Origin: Caulobacter sp.
GTDB lineage: Bacteria > Pseudomonadota > Alphaproteobacteria > Caulobacterales > Caulobacteraceae
Assembly: GCA_030678995.1 (NCBI GenBank)
Contig: JAUXTQ010000005.1
Location: 1 to 64,000 of the forward strand
DNA: 64,000 nucleotides
Reading direction: 5' to 3'
How positions within the stretch are numbered: position 1 is the first letter of the stretch; each line of letters starts with the position of its first letter. The notes below the pieces were generated by a model. The model did not search any database and had not been told where the DNA came from. It was given only the letters and a program-made list of their open reading frames with translations. Made by a program: the position numbers and the translations under genes. Shown here piece after piece: positions 35,596 to 45,044 of the stretch.

Positions 35596-35952
35596 ATGAC
35601 CCGCCATCTCGACCTCCCCGGCCAGTCCGGGACCACCTATCGCTACAAGACCCTCGAAGACATGCGGCCGGTTCCGCCGGGCGGCGCCAACTTCGTCTAT
35701 GTGAAGTGGGACAAGGACGCCCCGGTGATCGTCTATGTCGGCGAGACCGACAGTCTGCACCGCAGCGTCTTCGAGACCTGGGACGAAGCGCAGAAGGACT
35801 ACGGCGCCACCGAGATCTACGCCCGGCTGAACATCACCGGCGTGGTGCGGCGGGCGGAACACGCGGACATGCTGGCCCAGCACGCGCCGGCCATGAACCT
35901 GGGCGGCGTTAGCCTTCCGACGCGGCGAAAAACGTCTCCCCACGCGGGGTGA
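35596..35952 (+). CDS. GIY-YIG-like protein of unknown function
   Basis: This 118-residue protein has a pattern reminiscent of a GIY-YIG nuclease fold: GANFVYVKWDKDAPVIVYVGETDSLHRSV (first strand, then YVGET and a conserved-position Arg), followed by YGATEIYARLNITGVVRRAEHADMLAQHAPAMN, with a Glu and the final P..N typical of the family. The first GIY-type motif is degenerate (FVYV), so catalysis is uncertain. It stands alone and its last 44 bases overlap the convergent VOC gene. The start at 35596 has GGGAAG about 9 bases upstream. Confidence 0.6.
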   Translation: MTRHLDLPGQSGTTYRYKTLEDMRPVPPGGANFVYVKWDKDAPVIVYVGETDSLHRSVFETWDEAQKDYGATEIYARLNITGVVRRAEHADMLAQHAPAMNLGGVSLPTRRKTSPHAG

Positions 35953-36340
35953 TCTCGCAGAACGGATTGTGCGCCACTTCCCACAGGTGGCCATCCGGAT
36001 CGGCGAAATAGCCGGAGTAGCCGCCCCAGACCGCCGGCTGCGGCGCCTTCACGGCGCGCGCCCCGGCGGCCAGCGCCTGCGCGTAGACGGCGTCCGCCTC
36101 CTCCCGTGACCGCCCGTTCAGCGCCAGGGTGATGGCCCCGCCCGTCGGCGGCAAGGCCTCGCCGACGTCCTTCGCCAGGTCCGCGCGCGGGAACAACGAC
36201 AGGGCCAGGCCTGGCAGCTGGTAGAAGACCACCTCGGGCGAAGCGCTGACCGCCGCCCAGCCCAGACCTCCCTCATAGAAGGCCCGCGCGGCGGCAAGGT
36301 CCGCCACCCCCAGGGTGATCAGGCTCAGGCGCTGGTCCAT
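35909..36340 (-). CDS. VOC (glyoxalase/dioxygenase-fold) family protein
   Basis: This 143-residue protein has the two betaalphabeta modules of the vicinal-oxygen-chelate superfamily: LSLITLGVADLAAARAFYEGGLGWAAV and the C-terminal GYSGYFADPDGHLWEVAHNP, with the metal Glu in WEVAHNP. The first metal ligand, often His near the N-terminus, is not obvious (TLGVADL), so a metal-free or altered-site member is possible. The function is unknown. GGAGAA lies 7 bases before the ATG at 36340. It converges on the GIY-YIG-like gene and is divergent from the SOS-type promoter. Confidence 0.8.
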   Translation of the reverse strand: MDQRLSLITLGVADLAAARAFYEGGLGWAAVSASPEVVFYQLPGLALSLFPRADLAKDVGEALPPTGGAITLALNGRSREEADAVYAQALAAGARAVKAPQPAVWGGYSGYFADPDGHLWEVAHNPFCEITPRGETFFAASEG

Positions 36341-36362
36341 GACGGCGTTCTCCGAAAGTGGG

Positions 36363-36403
36363 TTGACGTGAGAACAAAACAGGAATTAGAACAAAAAGGC
36401 AAC
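36363..36403 (+). promoter_or_regulatory. SOS-type promoter with two near-consensus LexA boxes
   Basis: TTGACGT (36363-36369) and ATTAGAAC (36385-36392), 15 bases apart, form a Caulobacter-type promoter. Two direct-repeat sites lie on it: GAAC-N7-GAAT (36372-36386) between the -35 and -10, and GAAC-N7-CAAC (36389-36403) overlapping the -10. Each differs by one base from the alphaproteobacterial LexA box (GTTC-N7-GTTC, here in reverse orientation). The lexA promoter in this same window has a perfect box. The promoter reads towards the 29-codon gene at 36424. Confidence 0.65.
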
Positions 36404-36423
36404 TTGTTCCAGGGGAGGCCTGA

Positions 36424-36513
36424 ATGGTCCGGATCGCGCGTGAATCGCTGGCTCTCGTGTCTGTGGTGGGCTTCTGCTGGATGATGTGTTCTGTCGCGTT
36501 TGCGATGGCGTGA
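36424..36513 (+). CDS. sidA: 29-residue membrane peptide, probable SOS cell-division inhibitor SidA
   Basis: A 29-codon reading frame has an almost ideal ribosome-binding site (GGGGAGG at 36412-36418, 5 bases before ATG). It encodes a basic start MVRIARESLAL followed by one hydrophobic span (LVSVVGFCWMMCSVAFAMA). In Caulobacter crescentus the SOS-induced inhibitor SidA is a 29-residue inner-membrane peptide that blocks division through FtsW/FtsN. From memory it is encoded beside dnaE. Length, topology, LexA-type promoter and the dnaE gene 103 bases downstream all agree. I could not compare the sequence with SidA itself, so the name is an inference. The remaining 36514-36616 shows no gene. Confidence 0.62.
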   Translation: MVRIARESLALVSVVGFCWMMCSVAFAMA

Positions 36514-36616
36514 GTCGCCTCTGGATCGGAAACGCCCGCCGGGCGATGGTCGATCCGTCGACTCGTTTGACGCCGGGCCTGAAGGGCCGGGCGCTGTGAT
36601 CTGAAGGATGGGCGCC

Positions 36617-39600
36617 ATGGCGCGGGACAAGGCAGGGGGAGGCGCCGGAAACGGGTTCATCCACCTGCGGGTCCGGTCGGCCTATTCGCTGCTCGAGGGG
36701 GCGATCAAGGCCGACGTGGTGGGCAAAATGGCCGCCGAGGCCGGGATGCCCGCCGTGGCCGTCGCCGATCGGGCCAATCTGTTCGGGGCGCTGGAATTTT
36801 CCGTCACCGCCAAGGAGGCCGGGGTACAGCCGCTGGTGGCCTGCGCCCTGCCGGTGACCGGCGTGGGGGAGGGGCCGCCCGAGCGCTGGGCCAGGACCCC
36901 GACCATCGTCCTGATCGCCCAGAACGAAACGGGCTATCTCAACCTCTCGGCCCTGTCCTCGGCCGCGTATCTCGACAGCGACGGCATCGCCGAGCCCAGC
37001 GTGCCCTGGTCGATGGTGGCGCGGCATGCCGAGGGGCTGATCCTGCTCACCGGCGGGACGGACGGGCCGATCGACCCGCTGTTCGCCGCCGGCAAGACCG
37101 GCGAGGGTGCCGCGGCCCTGGCGCAGATGGCCGGGGTGTTCGGCGACCGGATGTATGTCGAGCTGCAGCGTCACGGCCTGCCGGAGCAGGCGGCGGCCGA
37201 GGCCGGGCTGGTCCACTGGGCCTACGAGCACGACGTGCCGCTGGTCGCGACCAACGACGTCTATTTCACCAAACCCGACATGTATGAGGCGCATGACGCC
37301 CTGCTGTGCATTTCCGACGGGTCGTTCATCGGCCAGGACGAGCGGCGGCGGGTGACGGCCGAGCACTGGTTCAAGCCGGCGGCGGAAATGCGGGCGCTGT
37401 TCTCCGACTTGCCGGAAGCCTGCGACAACACCATCGACATCGCCCGGCGGTGCGCCTTCATGGTCGAGAAGCGCGAACCGATCCTGCCCAGCTTCCCCAC
37501 CTCGGCCGGGCGGGACGAGAACGCGGAACTGGCGCACCAGGCGGCCGAGGGCCTGCGCCTGCGGCTCGAGGGGCTGGAGCTGGCGGCGCCGGAGGCCGAC
37601 TACTGGGCCCGACTGGAGCGCGAGATCGGCGTCATCCAGGCGATGGGCTTCCCCGGCTACTTCCTGATCGTGTCGGACTTCATCAAATGGGCCAAGGCCC
37701 AGGGCATTCCGGTCGGGCCGGGCCGCGGCTCGGGCGCCGGGTCGCTGGTCGCCTGGGCGCTGACCATCACCGACCTGGACCCCCTGCGGTTCGGCCTGCT
37801 GTTCGAGCGCTTCCTCAATCCCGAACGGGTCTCCATGCCCGACTTCGACATCGACTTCTGCCAGGAGCGGCGGGAGGAGGTGATCGAGTATGTCCAGGAC
37901 AAGTACGGCCGCGGCCGGGTGGCCCAGATCATCACCTTCGGCACCCTGCAGGCGCGGGCCGTGCTGCGCGACGTCGGCCGGGTGATGCAGCTGCCGCTGG
38001 GTCTGGTCGACCGCCTGGCCAAGATGGTGCCCAACAACCCGGCCAGCCCGGTGACCCTGGCCCAGGCGATCAATCTCGAGCCGCGGCTGCGCCAGGCCCG
38101 GGACGACGACCCCTCGGTGGCCCAGTGCCTGGAGGTGGCCCTGCGGCTGGAGGGCCTCTACCGCAACGCCTCGACCCACGCCGCCGGGGTGGTCATCGGC
38201 GACCGGCCGCTGATCGAGCTGACGCCACTGTACAAGGACCCGCGCTCGGAGCTGCCGGCCACCCAGTACAACATGAAATGGGTCGAGGCGGCGGGCCTGG
38301 TGAAGTTCGACTTCCTGGGCCTCAAGACCCTCACCGTGCTTGACCGGGCGGTCAAGCACCTGGCCAGGCGCGGGGCGGCGGTGGACCTGGCGAAACTGGC
38401 CCTGGACGACGCCCCGTCCTACGAGCTGATGGCGTCGGGCCAGACGGTCGGGGTGTTCCAGCTGGAAAGCCAGGGCATGCGCGACACCCTGCGCAAGATG
38501 CGGCCCAGCTCCATCGAGGAGATCACCGCCCTGATCTCCCTCTACCGGCCAGGCCCGATGGACAATATCGACCTGTTCATCGACACCAAGTTCGGCCGCC
38601 GTCCGATGGACGTGATGCACCCCTCGCTGGAGGGGGTGCTGAAGGAGACCTACGGGGTCATCGTCTACCAGGAACAGGTGATGCAGATCGCCCAGACCCT
38701 GGCCGGCTACAGCCTCGGCGAGGCCGACCTGCTGCGCCGGGCGATGGGCAAGAAGAAGAAGGAGGAGATGGACCAGCAGAAGGCCCGGTTCGTCTCCGGC
38801 GCCGTCGAGCGCGGGGTCGCCGCCGCCCAGGCCGGCTCGATCTTCGAACTGGTGGAGAAGTTCGCCGGCTACGGCTTCAACAAGTCACACGCCGCCGCCT
38901 ATGCCATCATCGCCTACCAGACAGCCTGGCTGAAGGCCAACACGCCGGTCGAGTTCATGGCCGCGTCGATGAGCCTGGACCTTTCCAACACCGACAAGCT
39001 GGCGGTGTTCTACCAGGACGCCCGCAAGTTCCAGATCAAGGTCCGCCCACCCGACATCAACCGCTCCGGCGCCGACTTCGAGGTCGAGGACGGCGAGGTG
39101 CTCTATGCCCTGGGCGCGGTGCGCAACGTCGGTTTCGCGGCCATGGAGCATGTGGCCGCCGTGCGGGCCGAGGGCGGGCCGTTCACCGACCTGTTCGATT
39201 TTGTGGAAAGGGTCGATCCGCGCCAGGTCAACAAACGGGCGCTGGAGAGCCTCGCCCGCGCCGGCGCCTTCGACACCATCCATCCCAACCGCGCCCAGAT
39301 CGTCGAGGCGGCGGACGCCCTCATCGCCCACGGCCAGAGCCTGGCCGCCGACCGGGCCAGCGCCCAGGTCAGCCTGTTCGGCGGCGAGCAGCCCGACGCG
39401 GCCCGGCCGCGCCTGCCGCGCACCGAGGCTTGGGACCAGATCCGCCGGCTCGACGAGGAGCTGGCCGCGGTCGGCTTCTACCTCACCGGCCACCCGCTGG
39501 AGGACATGGTCGAGGTGCTGCGCCGCCGCCGCACCACCATGCTCAGCGACGCCATTCCCCAGGCCGAGGCGGGGACCGAGGCCTTCCGCATGGCCGGCAT

Positions 39601-40066
39601 GGTCCGCCGCCGCCAGGAACGCACCCAGCAGAGCGGCGAGCGGTTCGCCTTCGTTTCCCTGTCCGATCCGACCGGCGAGTACGAGGTGCTGTTTCCGCCC
39701 GAGGCGCTCAAACGCTGCCGCGAGATCCTCGAGCCCGGCAAGGCCGTGGCCATCAAGGTCCGCGCCAAGGCCCGCGATGGCGAGGTGCGCTTCTTCGGCG
39801 ATGACGCCGAGCCGATCGACAAGGCCGTGGAGAACGTGGCCGCCAGCCTGCGGGTTCATGTCTCGCCGCAGTCGATGGAGATCGAGGCGCTGAAGAAACG
39901 GCTGTCGGTCGCCTCGGCCGCCAGGGGCGGAGAGGTCGTCCTCGTCGCGGGCCTGGGCGCCGGCCGCGAGGTCGAGGTCAAACTGCCGGGGTTCTACACG
40001 CTGGATGCATCGCTCCGGGGCGCGCTCAAGACCGCGCCGGGGGTGGCGTATCTGGAGGATGTTTAG
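36617..40066 (+). CDS. dnaE: DNA polymerase III alpha subunit
   Basis: This 1149-residue replicative polymerase catalytic subunit begins with a PHP domain ([18 protein letters not shown]...). The finger/palm region has the catalytic acidic motif [20 protein letters not shown] and [16 protein letters not shown], with [14 protein letters not shown] further on. The C-terminus has the helix-hairpin-helix, an OB fold ([31 protein letters not shown]) and a tau-binding tail. I prefer the ATG at 36617, with GAAGG 9 bases upstream; an ATG at 36608 adjoins that site too closely. It is the housekeeping DnaE1 type, not DnaE2/ImuC, since imuA/imuB are absent. Confidence 0.96.
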   Translation: MARDKAGGGAGNGFIHLRVRSAYSLLEGAIKADVVGKMAAEAGMPAVAVADRANLFGALEFSVTAKEAGVQPLVACALPVTGVGEGPPERWARTPTIVLIAQNETGYLNLSALSSAAYLDSDGIAEPSVPWSMVARHAEGLILLTGGTDGPIDPLFAAGKTGEGAAALAQMAGVFGDRMYVELQRHGLPEQAAAEAGLVHWAYEHDVPLVATNDVYFTKPDMYEAHDALLCISDGSFIGQDERRRVTAEHWFKPAAEMRALFSDLPEACDNTIDIARRCAFMVEKREPILPSFPTSAGRDENAELAHQAAEGLRLRLEGLELAAPEADYWARLEREIGVIQAMGFPGYFLIVSDFIKWAKAQGIPVGPGRGSGAGSLVAWALTITDLDPLRFGLLFERFLNPERVSMPDFDIDFCQERREEVIEYVQDKYGRGRVAQIITFGTLQARAVLRDVGRVMQLPLGLVDRLAKMVPNNPASPVTLAQAINLEPRLRQARDDDPSVAQCLEVALRLEGLYRNASTHAAGVVIGDRPLIELTPLYKDPRSELPATQYNMKWVEAAGLVKFDFLGLKTLTVLDRAVKHLARRGAAVDLAKLALDDAPSYELMASGQTVGVFQLESQGMRDTLRKMRPSSIEEITALISLYRPGPMDNIDLFIDTKFGRRPMDVMHPSLEGVLKETYGVIVYQEQVMQIAQTLAGYSLGEADLLRRAMGKKKKEEMDQQKARFVSGAVERGVAAAQAGSIFELVEKFAGYGFNKSHAAAYAIIAYQTAWLKANTPVEFMAASMSLDLSNTDKLAVFYQDARKFQIKVRPPDINRSGADFEVEDGEVLYALGAVRNVGFAAMEHVAAVRAEGGPFTDLFDFVERVDPRQVNKRALESLARAGAFDTIHPNRAQIVEAADALIAHGQSLAADRASAQVSLFGGEQPDAARPRLPRTEAWDQIRRLDEELAAVGFYLTGHPLEDMVEVLRRRRTTMLSDAIPQAEAGTEAFRMAGMVRRRQERTQQSGERFAFVSLSDPTGEYEVLFPPEALKRCREILEPGKAVAIKVRAKARDGEVRFFGDDAEPIDKAVENVAASLRVHVSPQSMEIEALKKRLSVASAARGGEVVLVAGLGAGREVEVKLPGFYTLDASLRGALKTAPGVAYLEDV

Positions 40067-40104
40067 GGGTAGGTCCGAATGAGCAGAGCCTTGCGGGTCA
40101 CGCG

Positions 40105-40320
40105 TTGAATCCCCCCTGGATCACGCATCCCGATATTCCGCCCGGTTCTGTTGGTTGGCGAATGGGAAGGGGAGAGGAAGCCGGCACCCGTTTCTATCGG
40201 TGGTTTTCCGATCTTGGTCCGCCAGCTCGCGAAGCCTATGCAGCGGCTAACCCGGAGCCTGACGGCTGGGCCGGGTACTATAACCGGATCGCGGCCAGTC
40301 CCTGGCCGAATGATCGCTAG
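40105..40320 (+). CDS. Small hypothetical protein
   Basis: This 71-residue protein, if translated from TTG at 40105, reads PPGSVGWRMGRGEEAGTRFYRWFSDLGPPAREAYAAANPEPDGWAGYYNRIA. It is rich in Trp, Tyr and Gly-Pro turns and looks like a genuine compact protein rather than random sequence. No family name can be given. No clear ribosome-binding site is seen. It lies 38 bases after dnaE in the same direction. Confidence 0.5.
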   Translation: MNPPWITHPDIPPGSVGWRMGRGEEAGTRFYRWFSDLGPPAREAYAAANPEPDGWAGYYNRIAASPWPNDR

Positions 40321-40368
40321 ACGATCGAAAGCGCACAGCCCCTGATGTCTTGACGGCCAGCTTGCTCC

Positions 40369-40451
40369 GGCAGCGACCTTGGTCAAGGACGGGCCCGGAG
40401 GGCCCGCCGCTGCGCGGCCGCCGAAGGCGGTCCTTGACGAAGGTCGCCGCC
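40369..40451 (+). repeat. Palindromic repeat with 22-base arms
   Basis: Bases 40369-40390 and 40430-40451 are reverse complements with two mismatches (core GTCAAGGAC / GTCCTTGAC). The interior contains GGGCCCGGAGGGCCC. It would form a long hairpin and resembles a dispersed intergenic palindrome. It sits between two small hypothetical genes. Confidence 0.65.
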
Positions 40452-40522
40452 CGGAGCTCCAATTCCATCAAGGCCTTCAGGGCGTATCATCACCAGTTCA
40501 TGGCCAGGAAGCTCGGGGCGAT

Positions 40523-40717
40523 ATGGGAGTCGCAAAAGCGAAGAAGGCTCGCATCCGGCGCTGGATGGACCATCTGGAGCGAGGCGGCGCGCATGTCGCG
40601 GGATTCGAACGCGGGTCACGCGGCTATGAGGCGGCGCTCAGGAGCGTGATCGGCCAGTATTCTGATCGCGAATTTGAAGAGATGTTTCCCACCTCCAGCG
40701 GCGAAGACAAAACCTAG
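40523..40717 (+). CDS. Small basic hypothetical protein
   Basis: This 64-residue protein starts MGVAKAKKARIRRWMDHLERGGAHV and ends YEAALRSVIGQYSDREFEEMFPTSSGEDKT, with a basic N-terminal half and acidic C-terminal half and likely helical character. No family is recognised. I chose the ATG at 40523 because sequence upstream in the same frame is the palindromic repeat. GGGG lies a few bases before the start. It ends just before the rpsB promoter. Confidence 0.45.
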   Translation: MGVAKAKKARIRRWMDHLERGGAHVAGFERGSRGYEAALRSVIGQYSDREFEEMFPTSSGEDKT

Positions 40718-40723
40718 CCCCGC

Positions 40724-40752
40724 TTGCATTTCCGCCGCTCATCCCCTACATG
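40724..40752 (+). promoter_or_regulatory. Promoter of rpsB-tsf
   Basis: TTGCATT (40724-40730) and CCTACATG (40745-40752), 14 bases apart, fit the Caulobacter -35/-10 pattern. The predicted message would carry a leader of roughly 115 bases before rpsB. Confidence 0.55.
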
Positions 40753-40818
40753 CGCGCCTCATCACGCACGTGGACGTTCGGGCGGCGCGGGGAGACATCC
40801 CGCACTGTCCGTTCCGGT

Positions 40819-40834
40819 CCCTGAGAAATCAGGG
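40819..40834 (+). promoter_or_regulatory. GAAA-tetraloop hairpin in the rpsB leader
   Basis: CCCTGA-GAAA-TCAGGG is a perfect 6-bp stem with a GNRA tetraloop, 41 bases before the rpsB start. Ribosomal protein leaders often bind their own product; S2 autoregulation is known in E. coli. Whether this hairpin has that role is inference. Confidence 0.4.
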
Positions 40835-40875
40835 GTTTGTCCGCGGAGGCGCAACCGGAAAAAGGATACGAACAC

Positions 40876-41814
40876 ATGGCTCTTCCCGAGTTCTCCATGC
40901 GTCAGCTGCTTGAAGCTGGCGCCCACTTCGGCCACCAGACCCACCGCTGGAACCCGAAGATGGACCGCTACATCTTCGGCTCGCGGTCGAACATCCACAT
41001 CATCGATCTGTCGCAGTCGATCCCGCTGCTGCACCAGGCCCTCGTCAAGGTTCGCGAAGTCGCGGCCGCCGGCGGTCGCGTGCTGTTCGTGGGGACCAAG
41101 CGCCAGGCGTCGGACCCGGTGTCCGTCGCGGCCAAACGCTGCGCCCAGTATTACGTCAACCACCGCTGGCTCGGCGGCACCCTGACCAACTGGCGGACCA
41201 TCTCCGGTTCGATCTCGCGCCTGCGCGAGCTGGAAGGCGTGCTGGACGGCGACGGCGGCGGCCGCACCAAGAAGGAACTGCTGCAGCTGACGCGCGAGCG
41301 CGACAAGCTCGAGCTGAGCCTGGGCGGCATCAAGAACATGGGCGGCATCCCCGACATCATGTTCGTGATCGACACCAACAAGGAAGCGATCGCCATCCTC
41401 GAGGCCCGCAAGCTGAACATCCCGGTCATCGCGATCCTGGACACCAACTGCGACCCCGACGGCATCACCTATCCGATCCCGGGCAACGATGACGCCGCCC
41501 GCGCCATCCAGCTGTACTGCGACCTGATCGCCGACTCCGTGCTCGACGGCATGGCCGCCGGCGTGGTGGCCAGCGGCGTCGATATCGGCGCCTCGGAAGC
41601 CCCGGTCGAACCCGCCCTGGCCCGAGAGATGACGCCGGAGCCCGCTCCCGCTCCCGTCGTGGAAGCCCCCGCCCCAGCCGTTGCTGAACCGGAGGCCGCC
41701 GCGGCCCCGGAAGCCGCTCCGGCCGAAGATCCGGTGGCTAAAGCCGCCGCTGAACCGGAAGCCCCCGCGGCGGCCGATGACGCGGCCGCCGAGGCTGAAA
41801 CGCCCGCGAGCTGA
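40876..41814 (+). CDS. rpsB: 30S ribosomal protein S2
   Basis: This 312-residue protein has an S2 core of about 245 residues: [46 protein letters not shown] and [51 protein letters not shown]. It is followed by an Ala/Pro/Glu-rich acidic tail of about 65 residues (residues about 248-312), probably disordered. The ATG at 40876 has AAAGGA about 9 bases upstream. It heads the rpsB-tsf transcript, and tsf follows after 97 bases with a small hairpin (41856-41875) in between. Confidence 0.97.
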   Translation: MALPEFSMRQLLEAGAHFGHQTHRWNPKMDRYIFGSRSNIHIIDLSQSIPLLHQALVKVREVAAAGGRVLFVGTKRQASDPVSVAAKRCAQYYVNHRWLGGTLTNWRTISGSISRLRELEGVLDGDGGGRTKKELLQLTRERDKLELSLGGIKNMGGIPDIMFVIDTNKEAIAILEARKLNIPVIAILDTNCDPDGITYPIPGNDDAARAIQLYCDLIADSVLDGMAAGVVASGVDIGASEAPVEPALAREMTPEPAPAPVVEAPAPAVAEPEAAAAPEAAPAEDPVAKAAAEPEAPAAADDAAAEAETPAS

Positions 41815-41911
41815 TCAGCGCCCGTCAGGGGCCTGAAGGTTCATCCCAATTCGCAGCCCGGTCGAAAGGCCGGGCCGCACCCCTATAAGTCCCAATTCAG
41901 GAGGACATGAC

Positions 41912-42850
41912 ATGGCGGAAATCACCGCGGCGCTGGTCAAGGACCTGCGCGAAAAGACCGGCGTCGGCATGATGGACTGCAAGAAGGCGCTCGTTGAGAA
42001 CAACGGCGACATGGAAGCGTCGATCGACTGGCTGCGCGCCAAGGGCCTCTCCAAGGCCGCGAAGAAGGCTGACCGCGCCGCCGCCGAGGGCCTGATCGCC
42101 ATCGCCACCCGCAAGGACGGCGCCGGCATGAGCGCCGCCGTCATCGAGCTGAACGCCGAGACCGACTTCGTCGCCCGCAACGAGCTGTTCCAGTCGGCCG
42201 CGCGCAAGACCGCCGTGGCGGCCCTGGACGTCGCCGGCGGCGTCGAGGACATTGTCGCGGCCAGCACGGCCGACGGCGAAGTGATCAGCGAGATGGTCAC
42301 CCAGCTGATCGCCACCATCGGCGAGAACATGATGGTGCGCCGCTCGGCCAGCTTCAGCGTTTCGCCGGGCGCCGTCGGCGCCTATGTGCACAACGCCGTC
42401 GCGCCGGATCTCGGCAAGATCGGCGTGCTCGTCGCGCTGGAAGGCGCCGGTGACCAGGCGGCCCTGCAGGAGCTCGGCCGCAAGATCGCCATGCACGTGG
42501 CCGCGACCAACCCGATGTCGCTGTCGACCGATGACCTGGACCAGGCCAACGTCGAGCGCGAACGCGCCGTCTTCACCGAACAGGCCCTGGCCTCGGGCAA
42601 GCCCGAGTCGGTGGTCGAGAAGATGGTCGAGGGCCGGATCCGCAAGTTCTACGAGGAAGTCGTGCTGCTGAAGCAGGCCTTCGTCATGAACCCGGACCAG
42701 ACCGTCGAGCAGCTGGTCGAGGCCGCCGGCAAGGAACTGGGCGCGCCGATCAAGGTGGTCGGCTTCGTCCGTCTGGCCCTCGGCGAAGGCGTCGCGAAGG
42801 AAGTCAGCGACTTCGCCGCCGAAGTCGCCTCGATGACCGGCGGGAACTGA
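41912..42850 (+). CDS. tsf: Translation elongation factor Ts
   Basis: This 312-residue nucleotide-exchange factor for EF-Tu has an N-terminal UBA-like domain with the signature [37 protein letters not shown] and the EF-Tu contact [15 protein letters not shown] (the TDFV motif). The dimerisation and C-terminal parts are of normal length. GGAGGA lies 6 bases before the ATG. A GCCCGG/CCGGGC hairpin in the rpsB-tsf gap (41856-41875) might reduce or attenuate read-through. A terminator-like hairpin follows the gene. Confidence 0.97.
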   Translation: MAEITAALVKDLREKTGVGMMDCKKALVENNGDMEASIDWLRAKGLSKAAKKADRAAAEGLIAIATRKDGAGMSAAVIELNAETDFVARNELFQSAARKTAVAALDVAGGVEDIVAASTADGEVISEMVTQLIATIGENMMVRRSASFSVSPGAVGAYVHNAVAPDLGKIGVLVALEGAGDQAALQELGRKIAMHVAATNPMSLSTDDLDQANVERERAVFTEQALASGKPESVVEKMVEGRIRKFYEEVVLLKQAFVMNPDQTVEQLVEAAGKELGAPIKVVGFVRLALGEGVAKEVSDFAAEVASMTGGN

Positions 42851-42872
42851 TCCGCCTGCCAATGACCTGAAG

Positions 42873-42910
42873 AGGGCGCTCCCGGCTGACGTCGGGGGCG
42901 CCCTTGGTCT
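42873..42910 (+). terminator. Hairpin terminator after tsf
   Basis: AGGGCGCTCCCG (42873-42884) pairs with CGGGGGCGCCCTT (42893-42905) apart from one G-U pair, followed by TTGGTCT. The T-run is weak, so termination may be partial and pyrH could share the transcript. Confidence 0.6.
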
Positions 42911-42949
42911 ATGGTCTCCCAGCCCTGACTCGTGAGCGCCTCCCAAGCC

Positions 42950-43672
42950 ATGTCTGCCAAGCCCTACAAGCGAATTCTGGTGAAGGTGTCCGGCGAGGTG
43001 CTGATGGGTGATTCCGCCTTCGGCATCGACATGGACACGGTCGAGGCGGTGGCCCAGGACCTCAAGCAGGTCGCCGACGAGGGCATCGAGCTGTGCCTGG
43101 TGATCGGCGGCGGCAACATCTTCCGCGGCCTCGCCGGCGCCGCCAAGGGCATGGAGCGGGCCAGCGCCGACTACATGGGCATGCTGGCCACCGTGATGAA
43201 CGCCCTGGCGATGCAGGACGCCCTGGAGCGCATTGGCGTGTCCACCCGGGTCCAGTCGGCCATTCCCATGCCCACCGTCTGCGAGCCGGTGATCCGCCGG
43301 CGCGCCGAGCGGCATCTGGAAAAGGGCCGGGTGGTTATCTTCGCCGCCGGCACCGGCAATCCCTTCTTCACCACCGACAGCGGCGCGGCCCTGCGGGCGG
43401 CGGAAATGAAGTGCGACGCCCTGTTCAAGGGCACCAGCGTCGACGGCGTCTACACCGCCGATCCCAAGAAGGACAAGACCGCCCAGCGGTTCGACCGGCT
43501 GACCTATCACGACGTGCTGTCCCGCGACCTGAAGGTCATGGACGCCTCGGCGATCAGCCTGATGCGCGAGAACGGCATTCCGATCGTGGTGTTTTCCATC
43601 CGCGAACGAGGCAATCTGATGAAGGTGCTGCGCGGCGAGGGGGTTCACACCGTCATCGCCGAAGCCGCATAG
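42950..43672 (+). CDS. pyrH: UMP kinase
   Basis: This 240-residue amino-acid-kinase-fold enzyme phosphorylates UMP to UDP for pyrimidine nucleotides. Motifs are [33 protein letters not shown], the ATP region [26 protein letters not shown], and [12 protein letters not shown]. The start is ambiguous: ATG at 42950 ([16 protein letters not shown]) is preferred by homology, while an in-frame GTG at 42932 is possible; neither has a strong ribosome-binding site. frr follows 20 bases after the stop. Confidence 0.95.
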   Translation: MSAKPYKRILVKVSGEVLMGDSAFGIDMDTVEAVAQDLKQVADEGIELCLVIGGGNIFRGLAGAAKGMERASADYMGMLATVMNALAMQDALERIGVSTRVQSAIPMPTVCEPVIRRRAERHLEKGRVVIFAAGTGNPFFTTDSGAALRAAEMKCDALFKGTSVDGVYTADPKKDKTAQRFDRLTYHDVLSRDLKVMDASAISLMRENGIPIVVFSIRERGNLMKVLRGEGVHTVIAEAA

Positions 43673-43692
43673 GAAGAAGAGGGAGCCTGCAC

Positions 43693-44259
43693 ATGGCCGC
43701 CACCGAAAAACCCGTGCTGAGCAACTACAAGGGCCGCATGGACAAGGCTGTCGCCGCCCTGAAGGACGAGTTCGCCAGCCTGCGCACCGGCCGCGCCTCC
43801 GCAGGCCTGCTCGACCAGGTGCATGTCGAGGCCTACGGCAACACCGTGCCGCTGAACCAGGTCGGTTCGGTGAGCGTGCCCGAGCCGCGCTCGATCAGCG
43901 TCAGCGTCTGGGACCGGGGCCTGGTGGTCTCGGTGGAGAAGGCCATCCGCAACGCGGGCCTGGGCTTCAATCCCGTGGTCGAGGGGCAGAACCTGCGCAT
44001 TCCCGTGCCGCCGCTGACCGAGGAGCGGCGCCGGGACCTGGTCAAGGTGGCCGGAAAATACGCCGAACAACAGAAAATCGCCGTGCGCAACGTGCGCCGC
44101 GACGCCATGGATGACCTGAAGAAGGCCGAAAAGGACGCGGCCATTACCCAGGACGAGCACCGCCGGATGGACGGCGAGGTTCAGAAGATGACCGACGAGT
44201 CCGTCAAGCGCATTGACGAGACCTTGAAGACCAAAGAACAAGAGATCATGCAGGTTTAG
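43693..44259 (+). CDS. frr: Ribosome recycling factor
   Basis: This 188-residue factor splits post-termination ribosomes together with EF-G. The sequence has the family start [25 protein letters not shown], the core [26 protein letters not shown], and the long helix [42 protein letters not shown] lies about 8 bases before ATG 43693. It is encoded between pyrH and uppS, the usual order. Confidence 0.97.
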   Translation: MAATEKPVLSNYKGRMDKAVAALKDEFASLRTGRASAGLLDQVHVEAYGNTVPLNQVGSVSVPEPRSISVSVWDRGLVVSVEKAIRNAGLGFNPVVEGQNLRIPVPPLTEERRRDLVKVAGKYAEQQKIAVRNVRRDAMDDLKKAEKDAAITQDEHRRMDGEVQKMTDESVKRIDETLKTKEQEIMQV

Positions 44260-44309
44260 GCTGGACGGCTCGCGCGGGGATGGCGCGTGACGGACAGGAG
44301 GGAGTGGCG

Positions 44310-45044
44310 ATGACGCCGACGGACGGGCCGCTGCATGTCGCCATCATCATGGATGGCAACGGGCGCTGGGCCAAACAACGCGGCCTGCCACGCACCTTCG
44401 GTCATCGAGAGGGCGTGAAGGCCCTCAAGCGTACAGTCGCGGCCGCGCCGGACCTGGGCGTCACGGCCCTGACGGTGTTCGGCTTCTCGACGGAGAACTG
44501 GCGCCGGCCGATGGCCGAGGTCAGCGAACTTATGAGCCTGCTCAAGGTCTATGTGGAGAGCGATCTCGACCGGCTGGTTCGCGAGAACGTGAGGGTGCGG
44601 GTGATCGGCCGCCGAACGGGCCTGAAGCCGGACATAGTCGAGGTCATTGATCGCGCCGAGGCCCGCACCGCGCACAACAGCCGATTCCTGCTGCAGGTGG
44701 CCTTCAACTACGGGGGCCGGGCCGACATCGCCGACGCCGCCCGCCGCTTCGCCGAGGAGGTGGAGCAGGGCAGGGCCAAGGCCGCCGATCTGGACGAAGC
44801 CTTGTTCGAGCAGCATCTGTCGACCGCCGACGCGCCGCCCCCCGACCTGATCGTGCGCACCAGCGGCGAGCAACGGATCTCCAATTTCCTGCTCTGGGAG
44901 TGCGCCTACGCCGAGCTGGTGTTCCAGGATGTCTACTGGCCGGACTATGGCCCCGAGCACCTGAAAGCCGCGATCGCCGAATACCGGGCGCGCGAGCGTC
45001 GTTACGGCGGAGCCGCGTCCGATGACGTCCTCGCCGCCGGCTAG
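44310..45044 (+). CDS. uppS: Undecaprenyl diphosphate synthase
   Basis: This 244-residue cis-prenyltransferase makes the C55 lipid carrier for cell-wall and LPS assembly. The signature VAIIMDGNGRWAKQRGLPRTFGHREGVKAL contains the catalytic Asp15. FGFSTENWRRP and the C-terminal DLIVRTSGEQRISNFLLWECAYAELVFQDVYWPDY are typical. The ATG at 44310 follows a strong GGAGGGAG site; an upstream ATG at 44280 would lie before that site. It overlaps cdsA by 23 bases. Confidence 0.96.
   Translation: MTPTDGPLHVAIIMDGNGRWAKQRGLPRTFGHREGVKALKRTVAAAPDLGVTALTVFGFSTENWRRPMAEVSELMSLLKVYVESDLDRLVRENVRVRVIGRRTGLKPDIVEVIDRAEARTAHNSRFLLQVAFNYGGRADIADAARRFAEEVEQGRAKAADLDEALFEQHLSTADAPPPDLIVRTSGEQRISNFLLWECAYAELVFQDVYWPDYGPEHLKAAIAEYRARERRYGGAASDDVLAAG

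Noticed and set aside
36608..36616. ATG at 36608 as the dnaE start
   Set aside because: The ribosome-binding sequence GAAGG touches this ATG; the next ATG at 36617 has correct spacing.
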